Shown here: positions 56,863-64,000 of the stretch, piece by piece
Layout of the letters: the number at the start of each line of letters is the position of its first letter
How positions within the stretch are numbered: position 1 is the stretch's first letter
Source: an uncultured Clostridia bacterium
GTDB lineage: Bacteria > Bacillota > Clostridia > TANB77 > CAG-508
Direction: 5' to 3'
Length of the DNA stretch: 64,000 bases
NCBI GenBank assembly: GCA_934133165.1
Contig: CAKPAW010000003.1
Location: forward strand, 75,018 to 139,017
Made by a program: the position numbers and the translations under genes
Notes under the pieces: generated by a model
The model's database searches: none
What the model saw: the letters and a program-made list of their open reading frames with translations, nothing else
Told to the model about the DNA's origin: nothing

Positions 56863-57663
56863 ATGAGAAATCAAAAAGGAGTAACGTTAGTTGCATTAGT
56901 AGTAACAATAATAGTATTAATAATATTGGCAGGAATAAGTATAAATTTAATATTAGGAGACAATGGAATAATAACAATTGCTAAAAAAGCAAAAGAAAAT
57001 ACAGAACTTGCAAAAGTTGAAGAAGAAACAGAATTAAATGAATTGTATGCCAAATTAGAAAATAATGGCGGAAGTTCTGGAGAAATCAGTTATGATGCAA
57101 TTGCAAAACTAAAAGAGTTTAAAACAGCAATAGCAAATGCAATAGGAAAAGCAGGAGGAATAAAACCAGATGTTTCTGCAGAAACAAATGTATTTGAAAA
57201 TAATATAAATGGGATTGTAAAAGAAGTAACAAAAAATGCAACAGCAACAGCAGAAGACATAGCAGAAGGAAAAACAGCCTATGTAAATGGAAATTTGATT
57301 ACAGGAAATAGTAAAAATAATGAATCTACTGAAATATACTATTTAGGTAATTGTAGTTCTACAAGCTATTATAATTCTGGTAGTGCAACATTTAATGTTT
57401 CTTCAATAGAAGGTTATGAAAATTTTACTATAGATAATTTTATATGTTGTGATGGAATGTATTTAAGTGGATATGTAGTATATCCTAATAGACCATTTTC
57501 AAGTGGTGGGCCAACAAAAAAATATGATTCAACTACAGGAGTTTTTACAATACAATTACCTAGTACTTATACTAGTTTGTCAGACTCATATGGAGGTAAT
57601 CATTATATTAATGCTGGTGGTGCAAAAGTATATTTAGTTACAGGAACAATAAAAAAGTTTTAA
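56863..57663 (+). CDS. Type IV-like prepilin, paralog 1
   Basis: A 266-residue secreted prepilin-like protein. Start at 56863 follows AAGGAGG; an in-frame ATG at 56842 overlaps the SD. The leader MRNQKG is followed by VTLVALVVTIIVLIILAGIS, a prepilin cleavage site and helix without the usual Glu at +5. A conserved helix (ELAKVEEETELNEL) and a module with TATAEDIAEGKTAYVNG lead to a variable beta-rich C-terminus (about 170-266; SSTSYYNSGSATFNVSS). The last region is unlike that of paralog 2, so it may be the ligand-binding part. The prepilin peptidase at 1785-2534 is the likely processing enzyme. Confidence 0.82.
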   Translation: MRNQKGVTLVALVVTIIVLIILAGISINLILGDNGIITIAKKAKENTELAKVEEETELNELYAKLENNGGSSGEISYDAIAKLKEFKTAIANAIGKAGGIKPDVSAETNVFENNINGIVKEVTKNATATAEDIAEGKTAYVNGNLITGNSKNNESTEIYYLGNCSSTSYYNSGSATFNVSSIEGYENFTIDNFICCDGMYLSGYVVYPNRPFSSGGPTKKYDSTTGVFTIQLPSTYTSLSDSYGGNHYINAGGAKVYLVTGTIKKF

Positions 57664-57776
57664 AGAATATAAATAAAGATTAAAATGATGAGTTAAAAAT
57701 AAAATGTATCATATTTTATAATTATTTAAAAATTAAATTATAATATGAAATAATGTTTGAATTGAATAATGACTAA

Positions 57777-57818
57777 AAACCATTAAATTATAAATAAATG
57801 TGATTTAGTGGTTTTTAT
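57777..57818 (+). terminator. Terminator, copy 2 of the duplicated unit
   Basis: AAACCATTAAATTA (57777-57790) pairs with TGATTTAGTGGTTT (57801-57814), then TTATT. Compensated and neutral changes relative to copy 1. Confidence 0.82.
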
Positions 57819-57852
57819 TAGAAAAAGTAATAATTAAATAACATAAAATTGA

Positions 57853-57881
57853 TTGATTTTGTTCTAAATTAACTATAAAAT
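57853..57881 (+). promoter_or_regulatory. Promoter for prepilin paralog 2
   Basis: TTGATT (57853-57858), 17-base spacer, TAAAAT (57876-57881). Confidence 0.5.
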
Positions 57882-57911
57882 TTTTTTAAATAGTAGGAGG
57901 AACAAAAGAAA

Positions 57912-58730
57912 ATGAAAAATCAAAAAGGTGCAACATTAGTAGCATTAGTAGTAACAATAATTGTATTAATAATTTTAGCAGGAATAAGTATAAATTTAAT
58001 ATTAGGAGACAAAGGCATAATAACAATAGCAAAAAAAGCAAAAGAAAATACAGAACTTGCAAAAACACAAGAAGAAACAGAATTAAATGAATTATATTAT
58101 CAATTAGAAATAGAAGGCTTAAACTCAGAAAATTTGCCATATGATACGATGATAAAATTAACAGAATTTAAAACAGCAATAGCAAATGCAATAGGAGAGG
58201 CTGGAGGAATAAAACCTGATACTACATCTGAGACAGCTATATTTGCAAATAATATAAAAGGAATAGTAAAAGAAGTAACAAAAGATGCAACAGCAACAGC
58301 ACAAGATATAGCAGAAGGAAAAACAGCATATATTAATGGAGAAAAAGTCATTGGAACTGTAAAGAATACTAACAATGGTGATTTTGAATTGAAAGTAAGA
58401 CAAGACTTTTCAGCAGGAACGGGAACTAGTCAGCCAGGTAGTGCAGGAACTATATGGTTTGACGTTTCAAATTATTCTTCATATGAAGTCAAAAATTTTA
58501 TAACAAGTGGTATCTATGATTCTATAATGTCTATTAGAATATATGACGCAGATACAAACACATTAATTAGAACTCATGGTTATGAAATTGGGAATAAGGC
58601 AGAAAATACAAATACTGTTTATGATATAAGTACTGTAAATAATATAAAAATATATCCAATTATTATGGGACAAAATGCAAATGCAGAAACTACTAGAACG
58701 ATTGAAGCAAGTATAGTATTTCATAAATAA
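57912..58730 (+). CDS. Type IV-like prepilin, paralog 2
   Basis: A 272-residue paralog of the preceding gene. The leader MKNQKG, the helix and the module up to TAYINGEKVIGTVKN are almost the same as in paralog 1; the C-terminus (about 165-272; DFELKVRQDFSAGTGTSQPGS) is unrelated in detail. The SD and leader (AGGAGGAACAAAAGAAAATG) are identical to those of paralog 1, and the upstream terminator is duplicated too, so the gene arose by tandem duplication followed by replacement or fast divergence of the tip. Confidence 0.82.
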   Translation: MKNQKGATLVALVVTIIVLIILAGISINLILGDKGIITIAKKAKENTELAKTQEETELNELYYQLEIEGLNSENLPYDTMIKLTEFKTAIANAIGEAGGIKPDTTSETAIFANNIKGIVKEVTKDATATAQDIAEGKTAYINGEKVIGTVKNTNNGDFELKVRQDFSAGTGTSQPGSAGTIWFDVSNYSSYEVKNFITSGIYDSIMSIRIYDADTNTLIRTHGYEIGNKAENTNTVYDISTVNNIKIYPIIMGQNANAETTRTIEASIVFHK

Positions 58731-58737
58731 TTAAAAA

Positions 58738-58777
58738 AATAAGGAAGTTGAAAAAATAACTTTCTTATTCTTTTTTA
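58738..58777 (+). terminator. Terminator after prepilin paralog 2
   Basis: AATAAGGAAGTT pairs with AACTTTCTTATT, then CTTTTTT. Confidence 0.75.
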
Positions 58778-58894
58778 TAATTAATATTAATTATAAAAAA
58801 GTGAGCCTTAAAATTTTTTCGTATAATTTTTCCTTTTTTTGAAACAATAACATTATAAATATAAAAATGTTAAGAAAAATAAAGGAGGAAAAAT

Positions 58895-59449
58895 ATGAAA
58901 GCAACAGGTGTTGTAAGAAGAATAGATGACCTAGGAAGAATAGTTATTCCAAAAGAAATAAGAAAGACATTAAGAATAAAAGAAGGAGATCCATTAGAAA
59001 TATTTACAGATAGAGAAGGTCAAGTAATACTAAAAAAATACTCACCAATAGGAGAACTTTCAGAATTTGCAACAGAATATGCGGAAACTTTAGCAAAAAC
59101 AACAGGACATATTGCATGTATAACAGATAAGGATACAGTAATTGCAGTATCAGGTGGCTCAAAAAAAGAATTTTTGGAACAAGGAATAAGTAAAGATTTA
59201 GAAAGAATTATTGATGACAAAGAAATTTATACAAGCAAAGAAAATAATGATAAATCAATACCAATAACACAAACAGATAGCATGGAAAGAATAAGAAATG
59301 CACAAGTTATTTATCCAATAATATCAGATGGAGATTCTATAGGAAGCGTTATACTAATTTCAAAAGATAGTAATACAAAAATGACAGATATAGAAAAGAA
59401 AGTTGCACAATCAGCAGCAAGTTTTTTAGGAACACAAATGGAAGTTTAG
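58895..59449 (+). CDS. spoVT: Stage V sporulation protein T (AbrB family regulator)
   Basis: SpoVT adjusts late forespore gene expression. The 184-residue protein has the N-terminal swapped-hairpin AbrB domain (MKATGVVRRIDDLGRIVIPK, EIRKTLRIKEGDPLEIFTDR) and a C-terminal GAF-like domain (TGHIACITDKDTVIAVSGGSKKEFL, ISDGDSIGSVILISKD). Length and motif order match SpoVT. AAAGGAGG precedes the start. It supports an endospore-forming ancestry. Confidence 0.93.
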   Translation: MKATGVVRRIDDLGRIVIPKEIRKTLRIKEGDPLEIFTDREGQVILKKYSPIGELSEFATEYAETLAKTTGHIACITDKDTVIAVSGGSKKEFLEQGISKDLERIIDDKEIYTSKENNDKSIPITQTDSMERIRNAQVIYPIISDGDSIGSVILISKDSNTKMTDIEKKVAQSAASFLGTQMEV

Positions 59450-59509
59450 TAATATAAAGTTACAAAAATGTTACAAATATAACAATTAGATTACAAATTT
59501 AAAAAGCTA

Positions 59510-59538
59510 TTGATTTTCCTTTTAAAATATAGTATAAA
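59510..59538 (+). promoter_or_regulatory. Promoter for the 90-residue protein
   Basis: TTGATT (59510-59515), 17-base spacer, TATAAA (59533-59538). Confidence 0.65.
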
Positions 59539-59585
59539 AATAATGATGATAACTATGAAAAAAATACAAAGGAGGAAATATAGAT

Positions 59586-59858
59586 ATGGACGAAAATAAA
59601 GTAAATAGTGCAGAACCAATGTCAAAAGAAGGAGCAGCATTACCAAGAAAAGTTGATGCTTGGACAAAAATTAAAAATGTTTTATTTTATGAAATCAAAG
59701 TAGAATTAACACCAAAGCAAGAAAAAGTATTTAAAGAAGTTCATGATTTTTGGCATCAAGAAATTACAGGTCAAGATGTAAAAGATGTATTATTACATGA
59801 AATAACATGGCAAAGTACAAAAGATTTCTGGCTTCAAAAAATAGAAATAACATTATAA
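59586..59858 (+). CDS. Small 90-residue protein with internal repeats, unknown
   Basis: No family is recognised. After a polar N-terminus, the last 60 residues have a loose repeat of the type VLxxEI, FWxQxI (NVLFYEIKVELT, VFKEVHDFWHQEIT, DVLLHEITWQSTKDFWLQKI) rich in Trp, His and Phe. No membrane helix. It is a single-gene unit with its own promoter, a strong SD (AAAGGAGGAA) and terminator, suggesting high expression. Confidence 0.65.
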   Translation: MDENKVNSAEPMSKEGAALPRKVDAWTKIKNVLFYEIKVELTPKQEKVFKEVHDFWHQEITGQDVKDVLLHEITWQSTKDFWLQKIEITL

Positions 59859-59867
59859 TGTAAAACG

Positions 59868-59900
59868 TAAAAAAGGAGATTTTTATCTTCCTTTTTTTTT
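59868..59900 (+). terminator. Terminator after the 90-residue protein
   Basis: AAAAAGGAGAT pairs with ATCTTCCTTTTT around TTTT, then more T. Confidence 0.85.
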
Positions 59901-59952
59901 ATTGTTATGATATACTTCAAAAAGAAAAAACAAAATAAAGGAGTAAAAGCAG

Positions 59953-62244
59953 GTGGAAAAAATAACAAAAGAAGAGAAAAAAATAATTTTAGAAAAACTT
60001 AAAAAAATTAAGCTAGATATTGAAAATGTACCAGATTCATTAAAAGTAACTACTAAAATTAAGTATAAACCATTAAAAGATTATGATAATACGTCATATA
60101 AGGTATATCAATTTGTTGATGTAAAAGACATAGACATATATCTTACTCCAACTACAAGACTTGAAGATACAGAAAAAAAATACAAATTTGCAAAACCATT
60201 ATCAGAATTTTTAAATTCAAATAGTGAGGAATATATAGAAGATTATCTTAAGTTTATAGAATTGCTTGAAAAATTAGATTTTGAAGCAATGAATGAAATA
60301 GAAAAGAGACAAAAACAATTTCAAAAACAAATACCATTTGAAGTAAAATATAAAGATAATTTTATATGGGATATTTACTATTCAGAAGCAGAAGACAAAT
60401 ATTTTATGATGTTTCCAACGGAAGAACAAGAAGTAGAACCATTATTTTATTTAATAAAGAAAAAACTAGAATTAAAGAAAAGCTCAAAAAGCGAATATGT
60501 ATATGTACCTATAAATAATAAAGAAATAGATTATAACTTTTTAAAAAGATCAGAAATTGCAGATTTAGAAAATTACTTATGGTATTTTACAGGCAACTGG
60601 CCAACAATATATGAACTAAAAGATAAAGAAGGAAAAACTAATATACAAGTTGTAGGAAAAACGCCAGTATATGAAAAAGTAAAGAGTTTATATAAAATAG
60701 TATTCAATACAAAAGAAGAAGCACAAGAAGAGTTTAAATTAATAAAAGCACTTTTTATTATACAATCAAACATGGAACAGGAATATAATTTTCAAACTGG
60801 ATTAAGTAAAGAGGCAAGTTTAAATTTTTATTATAATCATAATCAAATTAAATATGAAACATTAACAGAATTTATAAGAGTACAAATATTGAATAAAAAA
60901 GAAAAGATAAGCGAACTGGAGAAGCAAAATTTAGTCGACGAAGAAAAATATGAGCTTATAAAACAATCTATTCAAAAACAAAACATAGAATATTTAGCAA
61001 AAGAAAAGCAAATAGTAACATTTTTGGAATGCAAAAAGAGTCTATTTGGAAGAGTTTCTTATTTCTTTAAAAGTAAAAAGAAAAAATCAAAATTAAAACA
61101 GGAAATAATACAAGAACCAAAAGAGGAAAAACAAGAAGAAATAATACAAAGGCCATTTGCATTAGAAGAAAAGGAATTGTATACAATAGAAGATTTATTA
61201 AAAGTAGGAAAAGTATTACAAGAAAAAGAAAAAGAAGCTAAAAACAAAAAAATGGATATTAATGCTTTAGAAATAAGAAAAGAAAACTTAGAAAACAAAA
61301 TAAAAAATGCTACACTATATATAAATGAGATAGAAAGTCATAAAAAGAGTATTTTTGATTTTTGGAAATATACAAACAAAGATGAAGTAAGTTTATTACA
61401 AGAAGGAGAAACAAAAAAAAATGAAGAAAATCATCCTAAAATAAAAAAATCATTTTCATATGAAGAAGATTTAGAGGACTTTGGAGAAAAAATAGATGAA
61501 AAGCAAAGAAGAATATTAACACAAAAGGAGACAGATTCTATATTTGCTATATATCAAGATGTAGAAACATTTAACTTATTATCAAAAGAAAAATTACTAA
61601 AAAAAGATGAAAAACAAATACAAAGTATATTAGTAGATAAACAAGAAAAATACCAAGAAGAATATGAACAAATAAAACAAAAAGACTATGATATATTTGG
61701 AAGTGTAGTAGAAGACAAAACAAAAATAAAGATATTAAAAAATCATAAACATAGAGAAATAGGTAAAGATCAATATAAAATATTAGATATACATTTAGAT
61801 ACTACCTTAGAAGAATACAAAGACAATATAAGACATTATGAAAAAATATTAGAAGAAAGTTACAATAAAGTAACAACACCTTATGATATTTCAGCATATA
61901 AATTAGAAAATAAAACTATAGAAAATGAAAAATGGGTTATATTAAACATAAATCCTAAAGAAGAAGTGAAAAATCTAGAAGGAGAAACACTTATATTAAA
62001 TAGAATAAATATAAAAGAAGGAATGAATGCAATTTTTTATAGTAATATAATGTTTTACGATAATTTAAATCAAACATTGCCACTTGGAATGGATATAAGT
62101 ACACAAATGCTATTTAATATGAAAGAATATGAATTTAAATTGGTTTCAAGAAAAGATTTCAATATGAACTTTTTAGAAAACGAATTTCAAAATGAAATAA
62201 AAACAATACAAGTGTATGAATATAATATAGAAGAAAGGAAATAA
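59953..62244 (+). CDS. Unknown 763-residue coiled-coil protein
   Basis: No family is recognised. Start GTG at 59953, ten bases after AAGGAG. The N-terminal about 300 residues look globular (FIWDIYYSEAEDKYFMMFPTEEQEVEP, IADLENYLWYFTGNWPTIYEL). A long charged helical region follows (about 310-600) with low-complexity Glu/Lys/Gln stretches, and a beta-rich C-terminal domain ends the protein (about 620-763; ENEKWVILNINPKEE, MNAIFYSNIMFYDN). It has no signal or membrane segment and is followed after 2 bases by deoB. The layout recalls the other large unknown gene at 9281. Confidence 0.6.
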   Translation: MEKITKEEKKIILEKLKKIKLDIENVPDSLKVTTKIKYKPLKDYDNTSYKVYQFVDVKDIDIYLTPTTRLEDTEKKYKFAKPLSEFLNSNSEEYIEDYLKFIELLEKLDFEAMNEIEKRQKQFQKQIPFEVKYKDNFIWDIYYSEAEDKYFMMFPTEEQEVEPLFYLIKKKLELKKSSKSEYVYVPINNKEIDYNFLKRSEIADLENYLWYFTGNWPTIYELKDKEGKTNIQVVGKTPVYEKVKSLYKIVFNTKEEAQEEFKLIKALFIIQSNMEQEYNFQTGLSKEASLNFYYNHNQIKYETLTEFIRVQILNKKEKISELEKQNLVDEEKYELIKQSIQKQNIEYLAKEKQIVTFLECKKSLFGRVSYFFKSKKKKSKLKQEIIQEPKEEKQEEIIQRPFALEEKELYTIEDLLKVGKVLQEKEKEAKNKKMDINALEIRKENLENKIKNATLYINEIESHKKSIFDFWKYTNKDEVSLLQEGETKKNEENHPKIKKSFSYEEDLEDFGEKIDEKQRRILTQKETDSIFAIYQDVETFNLLSKEKLLKKDEKQIQSILVDKQEKYQEEYEQIKQKDYDIFGSVVEDKTKIKILKNHKHREIGKDQYKILDIHLDTTLEEYKDNIRHYEKILEESYNKVTTPYDISAYKLENKTIENEKWVILNINPKEEVKNLEGETLILNRINIKEGMNAIFYSNIMFYDNLNQTLPLGMDISTQMLFNMKEYEFKLVSRKDFNMNFLENEFQNEIKTIQVYEYNIEERK

Positions 62245-62246
62245 AA

Positions 62247-63425
62247 ATGATAAATAGAGTAATTACAATTGTATTAGATGGGTTTGGAGTAGGAGAATCT
62301 CCAGATGCATATGTCTACGGAGACGAAGGAAGCAATACTATTGCAGGAATATATAATAATACAAAATTAAATTTAACTAATATGAAAAAAATAGGACTAT
62401 ATAATATAAAAGAAATAGGAATAAAAAATGAAGAGAAAAATCCAATAGGAGCATATGGAAAAGCACAAGAACAATCAGTTGGAAAAAATAGTCCAGTAGG
62501 TCACTGGGAAATATCAGGACATATTACAAATCCGGGATTTAAAACATATCCACATGCATTTCCAAAAGAAATGATAGATGAATTTATAGAAAAAACAGGA
62601 GTAAAAGGAATACTATGCAATGAAGTCGGATCAGGAACAGAAATATTAAAACGCTTTGGCGAAGAACACATGAAAACAGGATATCCAATAGTTTATACAT
62701 CTGCAGATAGTGTATTCCAAATAGCAGCACATGAGAATATAATTCCAGTAGAAAAACTATACGAAATATGTAGAATAGCGAGAAAAATGCTAGATAAAAA
62801 AGAATACAATGTAGGAACAGTAATAGCAAGACCTTTTGTAGGTACTTGTACAGAAGATTTTACAAGAACATATAATAGAAAAGACTTTGAATCAAACACA
62901 TTTGGAAGAACAATGCTAGATGTCATATCAGAAAATGGAAAAGAAGTTATAGCAATAGGAAAAATAGAAGATTTATTTTCTGGGCGTGGAATAACAAAAG
63001 CAATCCATACAAATGGAAATGCAGATGGAATAGAAAAAACAATAGAAGAAATAAAAAATGATACAGAAGGGTTAATTTTCACAAATCTAGTAGACTTTGA
63101 CATGCTATATGGACATAGAAATAATATAGAAGGATATGCAAAAGCATTAGAATACTTTGACAGCAAACTTCCTATTATAATAGAAAATATGAAAGACACA
63201 GATATATTAATAATAACAGCGGATCATGGAAATGACCCATCAACACCAAGCACAGACCATTCAAGAGAATATATTCCTGTTGTAATATATGGAAAACAAA
63301 TAAAAGAAAATGTAAACATAGGAACAAGAGAAACTTATGCAGACATAGGTGCAACAATACTAGATATTTTACAAATGCCATTACTAAGTACAGGAAAAAG
63401 CTTTAAAAATGAAATAATAAAATAA
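62247..63425 (+). CDS. deoB: Phosphopentomutase
   Basis: Interconverts ribose-1-phosphate and ribose-5-phosphate (and the deoxy forms) in nucleoside salvage. The 392-residue protein belongs to the alkaline phosphatase superfamily. Metal-binding motifs are VLDGFGVGESPDA at the N-terminus, SVGKNSPVGHWEISG, and ITADHGNDPSTPSTDHSREYIP at the C-terminus. The length is normal. AAGAAAGGA precedes the start. Confidence 0.96.
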   Translation: MINRVITIVLDGFGVGESPDAYVYGDEGSNTIAGIYNNTKLNLTNMKKIGLYNIKEIGIKNEEKNPIGAYGKAQEQSVGKNSPVGHWEISGHITNPGFKTYPHAFPKEMIDEFIEKTGVKGILCNEVGSGTEILKRFGEEHMKTGYPIVYTSADSVFQIAAHENIIPVEKLYEICRIARKMLDKKEYNVGTVIARPFVGTCTEDFTRTYNRKDFESNTFGRTMLDVISENGKEVIAIGKIEDLFSGRGITKAIHTNGNADGIEKTIEEIKNDTEGLIFTNLVDFDMLYGHRNNIEGYAKALEYFDSKLPIIIENMKDTDILIITADHGNDPSTPSTDHSREYIPVVIYGKQIKENVNIGTRETYADIGATILDILQMPLLSTGKSFKNEIIK

Positions 63426-63506
63426 GAAAAGAAAATATCACTCCATATAAACCAGAACATATGAAGTTGATTCATTAACAAAAGTAAAAGAAATATTATA
63501 AAAAAG

Positions 63507-63556
63507 AAATAAGAATTTCTATATAGTATAAACTATTAGGGATTCTTATTTTATTA
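63507..63556 (+). terminator. Terminator after deoB
   Basis: AAATAAGAAT (63507-63516) pairs with ATTCTTATTT (63542-63551), followed by a T-rich run. Confidence 0.6.
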
Positions 63557-63622
63557 TATAATAGGAAAATAGTGATATATAATTGCAATTTATAAAAAAT
63601 AAAAAAATAAAATAAAAAAGTG

Positions 63623-63651
63623 TTGACAAACAAAATAAAAGGTGTTAATAT
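63623..63651 (+). promoter_or_regulatory. Tandem promoter 1 of the downstream operon
   Basis: TTGACA (63623-63628), 17-base spacer, TAATAT (63646-63651). Confidence 0.65.
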
Positions 63652-63715
63652 AAGTATCAGCTTTTGAAAAAGAGCTACGGAAAAAAGCATAAATACTACT
63701 TCGCTTTTTATTTTT

Positions 63716-63744
63716 TTGACAAAAATATTAGTAAAAAATAATAG
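63716..63744 (+). promoter_or_regulatory. Weaker intermediate promoter
   Basis: TTGACA (63716-63721), 17-base spacer, TAATAG (63739-63744). Confidence 0.4.
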
Positions 63745-63788
63745 AAAAAATTACTAATAAAAATATTTAAAAAAATTGTAAAAAAGTG

Positions 63789-63818
63789 TTGACATTAAAT
63801 ATACATTTATGCTAAAAT
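63789..63818 (+). promoter_or_regulatory. Tandem promoter 2 of the downstream operon
   Basis: TTGACA (63789-63794), 18-base spacer ending in ATGC, TAAAAT (63813-63818), an extended -10 type. Confidence 0.65.
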
Positions 63819-64000
63819 AAAAATTGTCTTCGGACATACAACATTTATATGTTAAAAGTACATTGAAAAGTAAACAATAAACAAACCTTTGAAGAAACCA
63901 AGCGGTAGTAAATAGTACTACCAAAAAAAACAAACAAAACCAAAATTTATTTAGAGCTTAAAACTCAAAAAAAGATTTGTATGTAGGTTTAATAAAACCG
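63819..64000 (+). other. Untranslated leader at the window edge, probably of an rRNA operon
   Basis: No ORF is visible. The sequence has GTACATTGAAAAG, typical of Firmicutes rRNA leaders, and a hairpin GGTAGTA with TACTACC (63904-63922). Together with tandem promoters this suggests that a 16S rRNA gene starts just beyond the window. The 16S sequence itself is not reached. Confidence 0.45.

Noticed and set aside
63904..63922. tRNA gene near the window end
   Set aside because: Only a simple hairpin is present; no cloverleaf or T-arm consensus can be formed. I saw no tRNA gene elsewhere in the window.

Overview
The window is a strongly AT-rich stretch of a bacterial chromosome. It most likely comes from an uncultured, endospore-related member of the Clostridia. 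The reasons are the gene neighbourhoods (remA-rpoZ-gmk-priA-def-fmt; nusB-xseA-xseB; gls24-amaP-DUF2273; radA-disA), sporulation or germination genes (SleB-type cortex hydrolase, SpoVT), a T-box leader, a CIRCE-like groESL operator, Bacillus/Clostridium-type promoters and Shine-Dalgarno sites, and prepilins of the NQKGVTLVALVV type common in gut Clostridia. The assignment is inference from content; no rRNA lies inside the window.

Layout. 1-6.5 kb: 3' end of pyrG, a SleB-like hydrolase, a YqeG phosphatase, a prepilin peptidase, an M24 peptidase, efp, a zinc-ribbon protein, tmRNA on the minus strand, rsmD and a coiled-coil protein. 6.5-20.3 kb: ftsK/spoIIIE, a large unknown gene, a beta-CASP nuclease, a structured unidentified minus-strand RNA, a GH15 glucoamylase-like gene, a REP-associated tyrosine transposase (RAYT) flanked by perfect 44-bp inverted repeats, radA, disA, a cyclophilin and a dCMP deaminase. 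20.3-32.5 kb: mutS2 (minus), rsmE, a lysine-rich membrane protein, yicC-remA-rpoZ-gmk, three orphan genes of foreign-looking codon use, priA, def and fmt. 32.5-47.2 kb: gls24-amaP-DUF2273-nusB-xseA-xseB, a DUF212 protein, fhs, groES-groEL, an unknown regulated gene, and a T-box-controlled M14 peptidase-pheS-pheT operon. 47.2-63.4 kb: four small nucleotide-metabolism or acetyltransferase genes, an AAA ATPase, a truncated histidine phosphatase, recD2, comF, a KAP-type P-loop NTPase, two tandem prepilin paralogs, spoVT, two unknown genes and deoB. The last 570 bases hold tandem promoters and a leader that probably belongs to an rRNA operon beyond the window.

Two systems stand out. First, three protein genes (priA, a histidine-phosphatase remnant, recD2) are each broken by a single extra C placed immediately before a conserved glycine GGA codon, so the zero-frame codon is CGG and the next base is A. 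Reading every CGG in the window by eye, CGG is in frame in otherwise ordinary genes only at these three places. The only other in-frame CGG codons lie in three orphan genes. This suggests +1 frameshifting (or quadruplet decoding) at CGGA, with systematic sequence error as the main rival explanation. Second, a family of short repeats built on GGGACGTTTC and CTGTCCCTTTTG is scattered at gene ends and even inside one coding sequence, and the window carries the RAYT transposase that probably mobilises them. A third item is the 330-nt minus-strand RNA with its own consensus promoter, terminator and a possible pseudoknot.
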